This document shows, piece after piece, positions 34,661 to 42,768 of a DNA stretch of 64,000 bases. A program made the translations under genes and the position numbers. Under the pieces are notes generated by a model. That model was not told the DNA's origin, ran no database searches, and was given only the letters and a program-made list of their open reading frames with translations. Source of the DNA: a virus; the IMG/VR virus record IMGVR_UViG_3300045996_000852, positions 64,001 through 128,000 of that record; one strand, given 5' to 3'. Positions within the stretch are counted from its first letter, which is position 1. The number at the start of each line of letters is the position of its first letter.

Positions 34661-34991
34661 AATTCCTTACTTTTAGTTCATTATTAGGAAGTACTTTAAG
34701 TACAATTAAACTCTGTCCACTCGAATCCAATTTGATAATATCCCCTTTCTTGAAAGGATTATTATTAAGTTTTATACGAAATGGTCTAGTGTAACCGGAC
34801 CACTTGATAAAGTTAATGATATTCATTATAATTAGTACAACATCCAAAGCAATCATCCCATAGACTTCTTTCTGAAAGGCTACAATCATAAAAAGAATTG
34901 CACCTATTCCTGCTACTACCCATCCCCATCTGTTTTTTCTGCCTGTTAGATATACACTAAATATAACAAACGCTGCTGCTATCCAATCCAT
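34638..34991 (-). CDS. PnuC-like small membrane protein with C-terminal beta domain
   Basis: A 117-residue product. Residues 1-66 hold about three hydrophobic segments around K-N-R-W-G-W and V-L-I-I-M-N-I-I-N-F-I-K-W. This pattern is like the conserved half of PnuC-type nicotinamide riboside transporters. Residues 67-117 form a soluble beta unit (G-D-I-I-K-L, S-L-I-V-L-K-V-L). It is shorter than full PnuC, so transport is an inference. It overlaps the polymerase gene by 23 nt. Confidence 0.5.
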   Translation of the reverse strand: MDWIAAAFVIFSVYLTGRKNRWGWVVAGIGAILFMIVAFQKEVYGMIALDVVLIIMNIINFIKWSGYTRPFRIKLNNNPFKKGDIIKLDSSGQSLIVLKVLPNNELKVRNYATSTRN

Positions 34992-34997
34992 ATGTAT

Positions 34998-35171
34998 TTA
35001 ATTTAAAAAGAACGGTTTATGGAACCACTCATTATTCATAGCATTAGTATACTTTACTTTACTATGTACCTTTTGACAAGGTGTACACTCGAAAAGTATA
35101 AACATACCATTTACCTCCTGATACCGGATGTATTTTCTTAGGTAAATTGAATATTGAGGTTCTGTTGTCAT
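34998..35171 (-). CDS. tiny protein, paralog of the next upstream gene
   Basis: A 57-residue frame. Its ends match those of the neighbouring 65-residue protein: Q-Y-S near the start and N-x2-F-H-x-P-F-x-L-N at the C-terminus, with A-M before it. This suggests a tandem duplication. A C-T-P-C motif in the middle is not shared. Function unknown. Confidence 0.5.
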   Translation of the reverse strand: MTTEPQYSIYLRKYIRYQEVNGMFILFECTPCQKVHSKVKYTNAMNNEWFHKPFFLN

Positions 35172-35368
35172 TAATTTAACACAAATGGTTCATGGAATGA
35201 CTTATTAGCCATAGCTGATATAAGTCCTGTATTACCTATCTTTCTTCCAGATGGAATATATCTCTTTAATTCAAAGAATATAGACCATTTGAAACTTCTT
35301 ACAATGTCATTAAGAAATGGTGAATATTGAGATTCACTAATATGACAATCATGAATATTATTATTCAT
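35171..35368 (-). CDS. tiny protein, paralog of its neighbour
   Basis: A 65-residue product starting M-N-N-N-I-H-D-C (an earlier ATG at 35389 would overlap the ATP-grasp gene). It ends A-M-A-N-K-S-F-H-E-P-F-V-L-N, matching the 57-residue gene that follows. Function unknown. Confidence 0.5.
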   Translation of the reverse strand: MNNNIHDCHISESQYSPFLNDIVRSFKWSIFFELKRYIPSGRKIGNTGLISAMANKSFHEPFVLN

Positions 35369-36146
35369 TGTTTCCAAATTTAGCTTCAAGTGCTTGAATT
35401 AATTTACTCATGTTTCCATCATAAAAACCAGAGCAATTGATACAGTTTATTTCTACAACTTTATAATCATCATTGTATAAACATATATCAAGAACAAAGG
35501 CATCAGCAGGACAGTAGAGTTTAGCCATTTGAGTAGCAAATATTACAGCTTCCTCATTGTGGTCCATGTTAAGATAGTTAACCCGACTTCCAATCTTGTA
35601 TTGGGATATTGTAACAGGTTTACCATTTACTATCCAGCAACGAATTTCCTGTTGAATAGTCTTTAATGGAGCAACAACAATCTCTGTCTCTTTACTCAAT
35701 AATCTAAATACTTCTTCATCTTGGACTACTTTGTCAATCCACTCTTTCCATGAGTCTTTAGTGAAGCACTGTCCTGAGAAAGATTTTGTATCATGAGTAG
35801 GTCGAGCAAAGAATGCATATGGAAGAGATTCTGGTAATGGTTCACCTACTTTAAGAATGATACCATCACTGTTAAGCATGTTATCTCCGTAGTGTTTTCC
35901 ATATACGTTTACATCATGATTCTCATTATACATTGAACCCGGAGACCAATTGTATTTCTTTGCTGCAAAGGCCATATTAACAGAACCAAAGCACCATACA
36001 TCCTTCCTATCCGTCTTGTGTTGTATTTCATGTACAAATGGTACATATTTTACCACTTCATAACCAAGCTTATATCTTTCCAAATATTCTCTTAAGGTAT
36101 TGAAGTGATATTCTTTAAACAGGTTCTCCTGTATAACGTAGTACAT
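35361..36146 (-). CDS. ATP-grasp ligase, R2K-type (DUF4343-like)
   Basis: A 261-residue protein. Late-acting ATP-grasp elements are visible: Q-Q-E-I-R-C-W-I-V-N-G-K-P-V, the F-V-L-D-I-C strand and K-V-V-E-I-N-C-I-N-C-S-G-F-Y. The order E-x-N with an adjacent Asp strand fits the R2K clade of ATP-grasp enzymes found in phages. Members form an amide bond using ATP and are thought to tag peptides or proteins. The target is unknown. It is the last gene before the tandem paralogs. Confidence 0.65.
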   Translation of the reverse strand: MYYVIQENLFKEYHFNTLREYLERYKLGYEVVKYVPFVHEIQHKTDRKDVWCFGSVNMAFAAKKYNWSPGSMYNENHDVNVYGKHYGDNMLNSDGIILKVGEPLPESLPYAFFARPTHDTKSFSGQCFTKDSWKEWIDKVVQDEEVFRLLSKETEIVVAPLKTIQQEIRCWIVNGKPVTISQYKIGSRVNYLNMDHNEEAVIFATQMAKLYCPADAFVLDICLYNDDYKVVEINCINCSGFYDGNMSKLIQALEAKFGNNE

Positions 36147-36147
36147 G

Positions 36148-36519
36148 TTAAAATAAATTTAAGAATGCAAGAATTAAAGTTTTTCTACGAACACTATTAT
36201 CAATAGGTTCACTATTTCCGAAAGCAAATAAGTCTTTAAATCCAATTATATAATAATCCGATACATCTATTTTGGATATACTCTTATCTTCTGAATTTAG
36301 ATATAGGCTTCTGAACAAATCAAAGTCTTCCCTTGTTACAGTTTCACCTACTCTACATCCATTCGAAAAGACAGGAATACCTTTCCTATGGTCACTAGTA
36401 AGATAGATATTCCCGTCTTTTGAGTACCCTATAAATGCTCTGAATTCATCCTTACTTTCCCATCTTTCCATGAGATTAAATTCGTAAGGGTTAGTCTTTT
36501 GTTTGGTTGTAAATAGCAT
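36148..36519 (-). CDS. small protein, unknown
   Basis: A 123-residue product. It has W-E-S-K-D-E-F-R-A-F-I-G-Y and ends with a hydrophobic helix (R-K-T-L-I-L-A-F-L-N-L-F). It starts a transcription unit with a consensus promoter at 36567-36597 and leads into the ATP-grasp gene one base later. Confidence 0.6.
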   Translation of the reverse strand: MLFTTKQKTNPYEFNLMERWESKDEFRAFIGYSKDGNIYLTSDHRKGIPVFSNGCRVGETVTREDFDLFRSLYLNSEDKSISKIDVSDYYIIGFKDLFAFGNSEPIDNSVRRKTLILAFLNLF

Positions 36520-36563
36520 GGGGTAACTTATTTGGTGATTGAATTACTATACTTGCTATAGTT

Positions 36564-37028
36564 TTACAAATATAGTGTGTTTTCAATAGTTACCAAATTT
36601 TTCTTCTCAGATATAAGTTTGTGAGCTTCCAATATCCTCTCTGAAGTTATTGGTATTAATCTTCCACTTTCATCATACCTAGTGAAGGAACACTTGTAAC
36701 CCAAATAGTTACGAATTTCTCTTACGATTTCCTCGATTGTTTTACCTGTCTTTTCTACCATCTTTTTTAGTTTAAAGTTTAAATCTGATATGGTATCCCT
36801 AAATGATAAGGGTTTACCATAAATTGTTATAATTCTCTTTCTAACTGATTGGGACAATATAGCATATTCCACCTGCACTTTTGCTCTGATAATATCTATC
36901 AACTCATCATCCTCGGTGGCAACATTATGGTGATAAGTCTTTCCAAATACCATTACTTCTGATTTGCCGGGAGCAGCAGAACATATTGGGTTCAGCTTCC
37001 TCAGGTCTTTGAGATTGTTAGTTTTCAT
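36564..37028 (-). CDS. hypothetical protein
   Basis: A 154-residue product. The N-terminal part (D-L-R-K-L-N-P-I-C-S-A-A-P-G) is followed by a helical, basic section with V-R-K-R-I-I-T-I-Y-G-K. It begins just after an intrinsic terminator of the tiny-gene pair, so it has its own start. No family is recognised. Confidence 0.55.
   Translation of the reverse strand: MKTNNLKDLRKLNPICSAAPGKSEVMVFGKTYHHNVATEDDELIDIIRAKVQVEYAILSQSVRKRIITIYGKPLSFRDTISDLNFKLKKMVEKTGKTIEEIVREIRNYLGYKCSFTRYDESGRLIPITSERILEAHKLISEKKNLVTIENTLYL
36567..36597 (-). promoter_or_regulatory. Bacteroidota-type promoter
   Basis: The -33 TTTG (36594-36597) and -7 TATATTTG (36567-36574) are 19 nt apart on the minus strand. The site lies about 48 nt before the ATG at 36519. 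Confidence 0.75.
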
Positions 37029-37050
37029 CGTAGTGTAGTTTAAAGTAATA

Positions 37051-37072
37051 AAAAATGGGGTCTATTGACCCC
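37051..37072 (-). terminator. intrinsic terminator
   Basis: A perfect 6-bp stem GGGGTC/GACCCC with an AATA loop is followed by ATTTTTT on the minus strand. It ends the 40-residue gene. Confidence 0.85.
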
Positions 37073-37100
37073 AATATTAACATCTTTGTGTATTTATGCC

Positions 37101-37223
37101 TTAATATCCGTATCCTGTGTGGAAATCTGGATAATCCTCTTCCTGTCTATTTTCGCTTGATTGTGAATTAGTTTCTCTTCTTTTGAAGAGCTTCTTGAAT
37201 TTTTGGAATAGCTTTTGTAACAT
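37101..37223 (-). CDS. tiny basic-to-acidic protein, unknown
   Basis: A 40-residue frame. The N-terminal half is basic (L-Q-K-L-F-Q-K-F-K-K-L-F-K-R-R) and amphipathic, the C-terminal half acidic. It is followed by an intrinsic terminator 25 nt after the stop, which supports its being a real unit. Confidence 0.45.
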   Translation of the reverse strand: MLQKLFQKFKKLFKRRETNSQSSENRQEEDYPDFHTGYGY

Positions 37224-37228
37224 GGCGG

Positions 37229-37390
37229 TTAATTCATACAGAAGATAAAGAATTCGAGGTGTTCCTCGTTTGTGTTAATAGTAGATTCTTCCATGAAAGT
37301 TCTAGCAAGAATCTCTCTATTACTGGACTCTAAAAGGACAGCTTCTCTAGCAGAAGTTTGGTCAAATACCAAGAAATCAATTTGTGTCAT
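37229..37390 (-). CDS. tiny acidic protein, unknown
   Basis: A 53-residue frame (M-T-Q-I-D-F-L-V-F-D-Q-T). It stops 5 nt before the 40-residue gene. Acidic C-terminus with E-E-H-L-E-F-F-I-F. Function unknown. Confidence 0.5.
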   Translation of the reverse strand: MTQIDFLVFDQTSAREAVLLESSNREILARTFMEESTINTNEEHLEFFIFCMN

Positions 37391-37521
37391 AATGGTGTAG
37401 TGGTTTGGTTACGAACTAATTGTCAAAGGGGCTGTAATTTACAACAGCCTACCACTACTTTCCAAATTATGTTGATAACTCCATCATATTTAATCCATTT
37501 TTAACATACTGTCGCTTCATT

Positions 37522-38145
37522 TTAATGGAAATGTGAGCATGGACCTTGTATTTTAATGGTTTTCATACCCTTCCACCCACAATATTTCTCTACTGTTGCC
37601 CTTCCCCATCCTTCCCAAGGTGGATTTTCTGATATATAGAATTCTACCATATTATCATCAAATTCCTGCCCTTCCTTCACATAAGGTAAAGCATCAGGTG
37701 ATATTTCTCCTATGACTTTAAACCACCCCTCTTTAGAAGCAACAGTTGCCATATCCTCAAACTTAACTTCATGTTCGAGTTTTATTCCTGTGGGCGTATA
37801 AATTTCTCTATCACCTACCTGTATATCTCTACTACAGAGAAATAATTTAGCTGGTTGAAAATTACCGTTTTTAAGCACCTCAAGATGAAAGGAACTTGAA
37901 ACTAGATCAGCCTTATTGTGTTGCTTATTCCAGTACATTCCTCCTACAGTTAACATATTACTGTCTTCCGGTAGATATTTAGCAAAGAATGTAACTTTGT
38001 TTACTTCTTTCATCATTTCTATAGCACATGGTTCACATTGAACGGCTCTTTTATCACCTGTAAACTGTTTACCACAGGTAGAGCATTTACAGGTATAGCT
38101 TCCGGGTGCATAACCACCTATAGGGTATTTTCTTTCTTCACTCAT
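37522..38145 (-). CDS. zinc-ribbon protein, unknown function
   Basis: A 207-residue protein starting M-S-E-E-R-K. It has four cysteines in C-K-C-S-T-C-G-K ... C-E-P-C that form a zinc ribbon near the N-terminus. The rest is a beta-rich domain with V-G-D-R-E-I-Y-T-P-T-G-I. The C-terminus ends G-P-C-S-H-F-H. Many phages carry such proteins, roles unknown. A weak hairpin with GGCTGT/ACAGCC sits downstream (about 37430-37450). Confidence 0.55.
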   Translation of the reverse strand: MSEERKYPIGGYAPGSYTCKCSTCGKQFTGDKRAVQCEPCAIEMMKEVNKVTFFAKYLPEDSNMLTVGGMYWNKQHNKADLVSSSFHLEVLKNGNFQPAKLFLCSRDIQVGDREIYTPTGIKLEHEVKFEDMATVASKEGWFKVIGEISPDALPYVKEGQEFDDNMVEFYISENPPWEGWGRATVEKYCGWKGMKTIKIQGPCSHFH

Positions 38146-38155
38146 ATTAATTTTT

Positions 38156-38410
38156 TTACCAATTAGATATTTCCTCAAACCATTCTTGTTGACTTATCCA
38201 ATAAAGTAGATACCAAAGAATTAATCCTGTGAAAATATAAGCCCAATGTAAGGATAGAGCTAACAATATTGGTAAGAATAAGAGGACAACAGGGAGTATA
38301 ACACTTATTATAAATATTATAATCATTGCTAATACTCCTCCTATGATAATACCTATTATTTCAGGAATCTTCTTAATGAATTTCCAATAATCAGAGAATA
38401 TATTATTCAT
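38156..38410 (-). CDS. small membrane protein
   Basis: An 84-residue protein. Three hydrophobic stretches (I-I-G-G-V-L-A-M-I-I-I-F-I; V-I-L-P-V-V-L-L-F-L-P-I-L-L; I-F-T-G-L-I-L-W-Y-L-L-Y-W-I) suggest two or three transmembrane helices. It may act at the inner membrane of the infected cell. Role unknown. Confidence 0.6.
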   Translation of the reverse strand: MNNIFSDYWKFIKKIPEIIGIIIGGVLAMIIIFIISVILPVVLLFLPILLALSLHWAYIFTGLILWYLLYWISQQEWFEEISNW

Positions 38411-38609
38411 GATATACCTCCTTTAATTCTACAAGAAAATCGGTAGACTTTACTGCCCTTTCTAACTGTTCGGAAAGTCCATTGTCCTCAGGACTTCCCA
38501 CTTGGACAGGGCTGAATTTAGTGGCGTATAATTCACCATAGAATCCACCTCTACCGACTGACCAGTATCCTCCAAGTTGTTGACAATATATTACTGTTGA
38601 TTTTTTCAT
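38403..38609 (-). CDS. small protein, unknown
   Basis: A 68-residue product with Q-Q-L-G-G-Y-W-S-V-G-R-G-G-F-Y-G-E and an acidic helix. It overlaps the membrane-protein gene by 8 nt. Function unknown. Confidence 0.55.
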   Translation of the reverse strand: MKKSTVIYCQQLGGYWSVGRGGFYGELYATKFSPVQVGSPEDNGLSEQLERAVKSTDFLVELKEVYHE

Positions 38610-38611
38610 AA

Positions 38612-39034
38612 TTACTCATTTGTAATAACTACAAACTCCAAAGTTTTAGTAAATTGTTCGTAGCTATTCTTTAACCGATATAGAGCCGTACTCTTTACTC
38701 TTGAATCACCAGATAGTTTCTGAGGTACTTCTCCTCTTCCTGTGGGTCTTCCATTTTCATCCCTGTCCTGTACTGTCCAGAAAGGATGAAAACCTTGTAC
38801 AATATGAGAATGACATCTACAGAACATACTGATGTAATTAAGGTAATGACTTTCTATAAACTCAGAAATAGTATATCTAGGTAAGAAATCTTTCAGTGTT
38901 TCCTCTGTCCAGAATACTGAATATTCCTTACCTCCTTTCATGAACATATATAATTTGTCATATTCCTTGACCTCCATTACAACTTTGTAGAAATCATTAG
39001 GTTGTACCTTGATTGGTTCAATATCAATTATCAT
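38612..39034 (-). CDS. hypothetical protein
   Basis: A 140-residue product. It has L-K-D-F-L-P-R-Y-T-I-S-E-F-I and C-R-C-H-S-H-I-V-Q-G-F-H. The Cys/His group could bind a metal, which is inference. No family is recognised. Confidence 0.55.
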   Translation of the reverse strand: MIIDIEPIKVQPNDFYKVVMEVKEYDKLYMFMKGGKEYSVFWTEETLKDFLPRYTISEFIESHYLNYISMFCRCHSHIVQGFHPFWTVQDRDENGRPTGRGEVPQKLSGDSRVKSTALYRLKNSYEQFTKTLEFVVITNE

Positions 39035-39043
39035 AAATGTAGT

Positions 39044-39721
39044 TTAAACGTACTTGGATTTGTTTTTACTCCACCAATCATCCCAACCTTGAAGTGTGTT
39101 ATTCCCGGGAGAATTGTACCACTTGTAGAAGAAATCCGTAGCTATCTTCTTTAATTTCTCTTCATCCACTATAACAAATTTCTTATCCTTAAGAAATGTA
39201 TCATAATCTTCCAAAGCTGTAACAAATTCATGATTGTGTGGTATGCTGAATCTTTCCTGAAAGTATTGATTTACAAGGGGGTTATTACTAACCTTAATAA
39301 GCTTGTACATATGTCTTAATTCCTCAGGAATATCTTCTATAGTTCTTACAGGAGTAGCAGTTTGAATTTTAGCCACTTTACCATCAGGTGTATTAAATTC
39401 CTCAAAATCTACTTCGCTATATAAGAAAGCTAAAGCCCAATCCCATTGTTGAGGTAGAATACGTAAACTTTTGTGAATAATAGGATAAGCAGAAGATGGT
39501 GCAATATCATCATATTCTATTACTAACTGTTGTAATTCCGAAAGTTCACAACCTCCAATACCATTATTATGAGGGTTATCTTTAATCTTTAAATCAAAGA
39601 GTCCAAAATTCTTATGATGTTTTTCTATAGTACAAACATAATATCTATCTGTAATATATCGAATTACATCCAATCCCTCTTCAGGATTTTTAGTACTGTA
39701 TAATTTTACTTTACCTTTCAT
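39044..39721 (-). CDS. hypothetical protein
   Basis: A 225-residue product. N-terminal beta section (K-G-K-V-K-L-Y-S-T-K), then a helical C-terminal half (F-Q-E-R-F-S-I-P, I-A-T-D-F-F-Y-K-W-Y). It overlaps the 66-residue gene by 11 nt. No family is recognised. Confidence 0.55.
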   Translation of the reverse strand: MKGKVKLYSTKNPEEGLDVIRYITDRYYVCTIEKHHKNFGLFDLKIKDNPHNNGIGGCELSELQQLVIEYDDIAPSSAYPIIHKSLRILPQQWDWALAFLYSEVDFEEFNTPDGKVAKIQTATPVRTIEDIPEELRHMYKLIKVSNNPLVNQYFQERFSIPHNHEFVTALEDYDTFLKDKKFVIVDEEKLKKIATDFFYKWYNSPGNNTLQGWDDWWSKNKSKYV

Positions 39722-39911
39722 TTCTGTAATTTATTTCTTGTTGTAGATCACCAAGCTTTTGACGTTCTGTTCGAGAACCATTTTCTTTGGCTTTTTCAAT
39801 ATCTTTTTCAAGCTCCTTATCAGAACGACCTGTTCTTGTATCACCAGTAATATCGTTGAATTTCTCTTCATCAGAAGGTTCATCCTTCCATTGGCTTCCT
39901 ATAATACTCAT
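39711..39911 (-). CDS. small hydrophilic protein, unknown
   Basis: A 66-residue, highly charged product (D-E-E-K-F-N-D-I, E-L-E-K-D-I-E-K-A-K-E-N). Likely disordered or a short coiled coil. Confidence 0.5.
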   Translation of the reverse strand: MSIIGSQWKDEPSDEEKFNDITGDTRTGRSDKELEKDIEKAKENGSRTERQKLGDLQQEINYRNER

Positions 39912-40168
39912 ACCAGACCGACCTCCTTACGGTTTACATTTTCAAATTTACGTAGTTCCTGAAGTTTCTCTAGCTTTTTAACAATTATCCTTTCATATTC
40001 TTCTCTCTCATCACTAATCGTAGTACTTAAGTCTTTAAGAAGAAGTAGTTGTTGTTCACAACTATAGATTTCAGCCTCTATAGTACATGCTTCTGAAATG
40101 CGAATAGTTTTATGTTGACAATCATTGATTGCTTGCAACATTCTTTGTTTTAAGTCTTGGTCTATCAT
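39908..40168 (-). CDS. coiled-coil protein, unknown
   Basis: An 86-residue product. It is helical with repeated charged heptads (L-L-L-L-K-D-L-S-T-T, E-E-Y-E-R-I-I-V-K-K-L-E-K-L-Q). Overlaps both neighbours by ATGA. Confidence 0.55.
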   Translation of the reverse strand: MIDQDLKQRMLQAINDCQHKTIRISEACTIEAEIYSCEQQLLLLKDLSTTISDEREEYERIIVKKLEKLQELRKFENVNRKEVGLV

Positions 40169-40404
40169 TTTCCAGATTTTATTAATTCGCTTAATCTTAA
40201 TTCTTTTTCTTCAGTCATAATTTGTTCACATTCTCTAAGGAATTTCTCAGCATTTTCATGTAACGAAAAGTATTTAACGGTACTCTTACCTTTCATATTA
40301 AATACTACAGGTTTTATTTCACCTAAGTAATTCACATACCAGATAAGAGCACCTGTTTTTACTGTAATACCATCTTCTGTTTTCATTGCACTTGGGATAG
40401 CCAT
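40165..40404 (-). CDS. small protein, unknown
   Basis: A 79-residue product with a beta N-terminus (G-A-L-I-W-Y-V-N-Y-L-G-E-I-K-P-V-V-F) and a helical C-terminus (E-K-F-L-R-E-C-E-Q-I). Function unknown. Confidence 0.55.
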   Translation of the reverse strand: MAIPSAMKTEDGITVKTGALIWYVNYLGEIKPVVFNMKGKSTVKYFSLHENAEKFLRECEQIMTEEKELRLSELIKSGK

Positions 40405-40673
40405 GATTTTAGATTTTTCTTGATTATCTCTAATTCAGTTGTATCTGTTGCAATATAATCAGCCCCTATATTATCTAAGAATGATAATATTCTTGTTACT
40501 AATTCGTTTGTTTCATCAGATATAACCTCATCACCTACTACTATTCCATCTTGACATTCATCAGCTTCAGCTTGAGCTTCTTCCAGAGTATCGAATATTT
40601 TATTCTCTCCATCTTCGTCAGTTACTACAGTGGCATATCTCCAACCATGCCCTCGTTCTATTACTATAAACAT
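40383..40673 (-). CDS. small acidic protein, unknown
   Basis: A 96-residue product starting M-F-I-V-I-E-R-G-H-G-W (an earlier ATG overlaps the upstream gene). Residues 13-40 read V-V-T-D-E-D-G-E-N-K-I-F-D-T-L-E-E-A-Q-A, a pattern of small domains often found in phages. It overlaps the neighbour by 22 nt. Confidence 0.5.
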   Translation of the reverse strand: MFIVIERGHGWRYATVVTDEDGENKIFDTLEEAQAEADECQDGIVVGDEVISDETNELVTRILSFLDNIGADYIATDTTELEIIKKNLKSWLSQVQ

Positions 40674-40674
40674 A

Positions 40675-40935
40675 CTATACCTTTTTAAAGTTATAATCAG
40701 CAAACCAATGAATACGATTCTTGAATTTACTCATAAAATAATCAAATTCCTGTCTTGGGTACTTGAATTTTCTAGGGAGATTTTGCCTAATACTCCATTT
40801 GACCCAACTCCATCTTATTGATTTCCAATTAAAAGGATTGATTAATTGAAGTAACCAAGGAAGGAAATAATAAGATGGTCCATTCCTGTAACATACAAAA
40901 TTTCTCATATAGAAGTTATTTATTACCACATCCAA
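40675..40935 (-). CDS. small basic protein, unknown
   Basis: An 86-residue product, basic and aromatic (S-I-R-W-S-W-V-K-W-S-I-R-Q-N, R-K-F-K-Y-P-R-Q). Function unknown. Confidence 0.5.
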   Translation of the reverse strand: MDVVINNFYMRNFVCYRNGPSYYFLPWLLQLINPFNWKSIRWSWVKWSIRQNLPRKFKYPRQEFDYFMSKFKNRIHWFADYNFKKV

Positions 40936-41570
40936 CTATCACCTATTGATATAACTGTAGATGGAATCTTTTTTAAATTACCTTTTTTCTGAGAATGAAA
41001 GAATTCAGTGAATGCTTTCTCCAATTTATCTACTGTAGCTCTACGATCAATCTCATAATGAGTGCTTCCACATGAATCACATTCACTACTATAACCTTTA
41101 GGAGTTGTCTCAAAAGGTAAATAAGCAATCCCAAGTCTGTTACTGAGTTTTTCTTCTCCCCATGAAGGATACCAGTTTCTTATGAACGGACCTATGTAAT
41201 TATTCAAGAATGAATTAATTGCATAATTGTAACCTTTGTTCTCAAATATCATTAATCCTTGAATTATCTGTTCAACATTAATAGGTATATTACATAGCTC
41301 ATTTAAACAATCCTTGTAGGGTTCTGTTGGTGATTCATGGTCATACCATTTGTTATTAATGGTACAATGATGAGTACCCTTCACTCGGGATAAATGTCCT
41401 GCCCTTAAAGCTCTTATTTGACCCATGAATTTTTCCTTGCTTATTTTATGTGTATAATATAAGCAAATAAGGACAAAAAGAATGGCATATTTATTATCTA
41501 TGTCATACCAAAGCCTATGTTTTATCTCCTGAGGATTAATATGAATATTACTTAGCTTGTTCATTTCCAA
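40923..41570 (-). CDS. hypothetical protein with cysteine pair
   Basis: A 215-residue product. It contains S-E-C-D-S-C-G-S, a single Cys-x2-Cys motif that may be half of a zinc site, and a helical N-terminus (Y-A-I-L-F-V-L-I-C-L-Y-Y). The first Met may be M1 or M3. Function unknown. Confidence 0.5.
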   Translation of the reverse strand: MEMNKLSNIHINPQEIKHRLWYDIDNKYAILFVLICLYYTHKISKEKFMGQIRALRAGHLSRVKGTHHCTINNKWYDHESPTEPYKDCLNELCNIPINVEQIIQGLMIFENKGYNYAINSFLNNYIGPFIRNWYPSWGEEKLSNRLGIAYLPFETTPKGYSSECDSCGSTHYEIDRRATVDKLEKAFTEFFHSQKKGNLKKIPSTVISIGDSWMW

Positions 41571-41830
41571 TATTTTTTAACGTGATTGACCCAAGGAGTT
41601 TTATCTACACATCCTTCCTGCCAGTAATTATATATTTCCCACATTGTCATAGCTGAACCTGTAGGATTGGTAGGGTAACCGTTCTTAGCAAGACTACCTT
41701 GCCAAAACTGATAAGCAATCATATCTACTTTTGTCTCGTAAATATGATTCTCTACCTTTTCCTTATGAGATTGGAGAATAAAAGCATGTAGGAAAACTAT
41801 TATAAACCAGCAAATTATAAATGTTATCAT
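41561..41830 (-). CDS. single-pass membrane protein, unknown
   Basis: An 89-residue product. Residues 2-19 (I-T-F-I-I-C-W-F-I-I-V-F-L-H-A-F-I) form one transmembrane segment or uncleaved signal. The rest is soluble with Trp-rich Y-N-Y-W-Q-E-G-C and W-V-N-H-V-K-K-Y-W-K. It may face the periplasm. Confidence 0.55.
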   Translation of the reverse strand: MITFIICWFIIVFLHAFILQSHKEKVENHIYETKVDMIAYQFWQGSLAKNGYPTNPTGSAMTMWEIYNYWQEGCVDKTPWVNHVKKYWK

Positions 41831-42285
41831 TGGTCAAAGTTGTTTTTGTAATCCCAATAAGGTTTATTACTCAATTTATAGAAACTCTCTGTTTCTTTGT
41901 CAGGTTCCCCCCATTGAACCATACATTTGTATATGTATATTTCATGAGGTACATCATCAGGTTGATAATACCAAGTAGGGTCTCCAAGATAACACTGTAC
42001 TACAATCTTTTTCTTCTTCAAAGACCTCATGTATTCAGAGATAGTCTTTGATATTGGATATACCCATTGAGTCATAAATACAATACCATCATGCTTCTGG
42101 ATTTGTTTCTTTATTTCCTCCAAAGGTTGCTCACTCAGATTAAACATGACTGTATGTTTTATCCCGGCTCTCTTAATAATATTGTGAAATTCTTGTACAG
42201 AGCTACTGAAGGAGTTATCATTTTCTATAAATAGTAAATTCTTATCCTTGAAGCTATTTACTATATTTTGTTCGGGTGTGTTCAT
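41827..42285 (-). CDS. hypothetical protein, Rossmann-like
   Basis: A 152-residue product with start M-N-T-P-E-Q-N-I-V. It has the alternating pattern N-L-L-F-I-E-N-D, H-T-V-M-F-N-L, D-G-I-V-F-M-T-Q-W-V and K-I-V-V-Q-C-Y-L-G-D. This is a doubly wound alpha/beta fold with no catalytic motif seen. The overlap with the next gene's stop is avoided by this start. Confidence 0.5.
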   Translation of the reverse strand: MNTPEQNIVNSFKDKNLLFIENDNSFSSSVQEFHNIIKRAGIKHTVMFNLSEQPLEEIKKQIQKHDGIVFMTQWVYPISKTISEYMRSLKKKKIVVQCYLGDPTWYYQPDDVPHEIYIYKCMVQWGEPDKETESFYKLSNKPYWDYKNNFDQ

Positions 42286-42292
42286 GATTAAG

Positions 42293-42502
42293 TTATTGAA
42301 TTTCAAAGAATTGTCCCTCATAACTGTTATCCCGGGAGTTGGATAATCTCTCATCTGTAGCTAAACATGTAATATAGCTATCACCATGTTTCTTCAAGTC
42401 GTTGTGTTTTGACTTAGTAAAAGCATCAAATCCTTCTTTTCTGAACCATTCAGAGAAGTTCTTAGCTGCTTGTTTATCAGGTACTACTATTTGTATTTCC
42501 AT
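42293..42502 (-). CDS. small protein, unknown
   Basis: A 69-residue product (M-E-I-Q-I-V-V-P-D-K-Q-A-A-K-N-F). Beta-alpha-beta layout like a small RNA-binding or ferredoxin-type fold. Function unknown. Confidence 0.5.
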   Translation of the reverse strand: MEIQIVVPDKQAAKNFSEWFRKEGFDAFTKSKHNDLKKHGDSYITCLATDERLSNSRDNSYEGQFFEIQ

Positions 42503-42504
42503 GA

Positions 42505-42768
42505 TTATCCTTTAAAAGTTTGAACAATGTATTGAATTTGACCATATACAGAATGGGAGTTTCTCTGAGGTCTATACCATTCCCTTATGAATTGACACCA
42601 AAGGGATTCTACCGTATTTGCATAAATGAAATCTCCTGACATATTTGGTACAGGAATTCTGTAATTTCCAAGCTGTACTAGATCAGGTTCTCCCATTATA
42701 TTACGAGCTTCCTCTACATAAAAAGCCCAAGCTTCGGGATGTAGTTCTGAGTTAGACTGTGATTCCAT
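42505..42768 (-). CDS. small protein, unknown
   Basis: An 87-residue product. It has W-A-F-Y-V-E-E-A-R-N-I and W-C-Q-F-I-R-E-W-Y-R-P. Overlaps the upstream gene by 17 nt. No family is recognised. Confidence 0.5.
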   Translation of the reverse strand: MESQSNSELHPEAWAFYVEEARNIMGEPDLVQLGNYRIPVPNMSGDFIYANTVESLWCQFIREWYRPQRNSHSVYGQIQYIVQTFKG

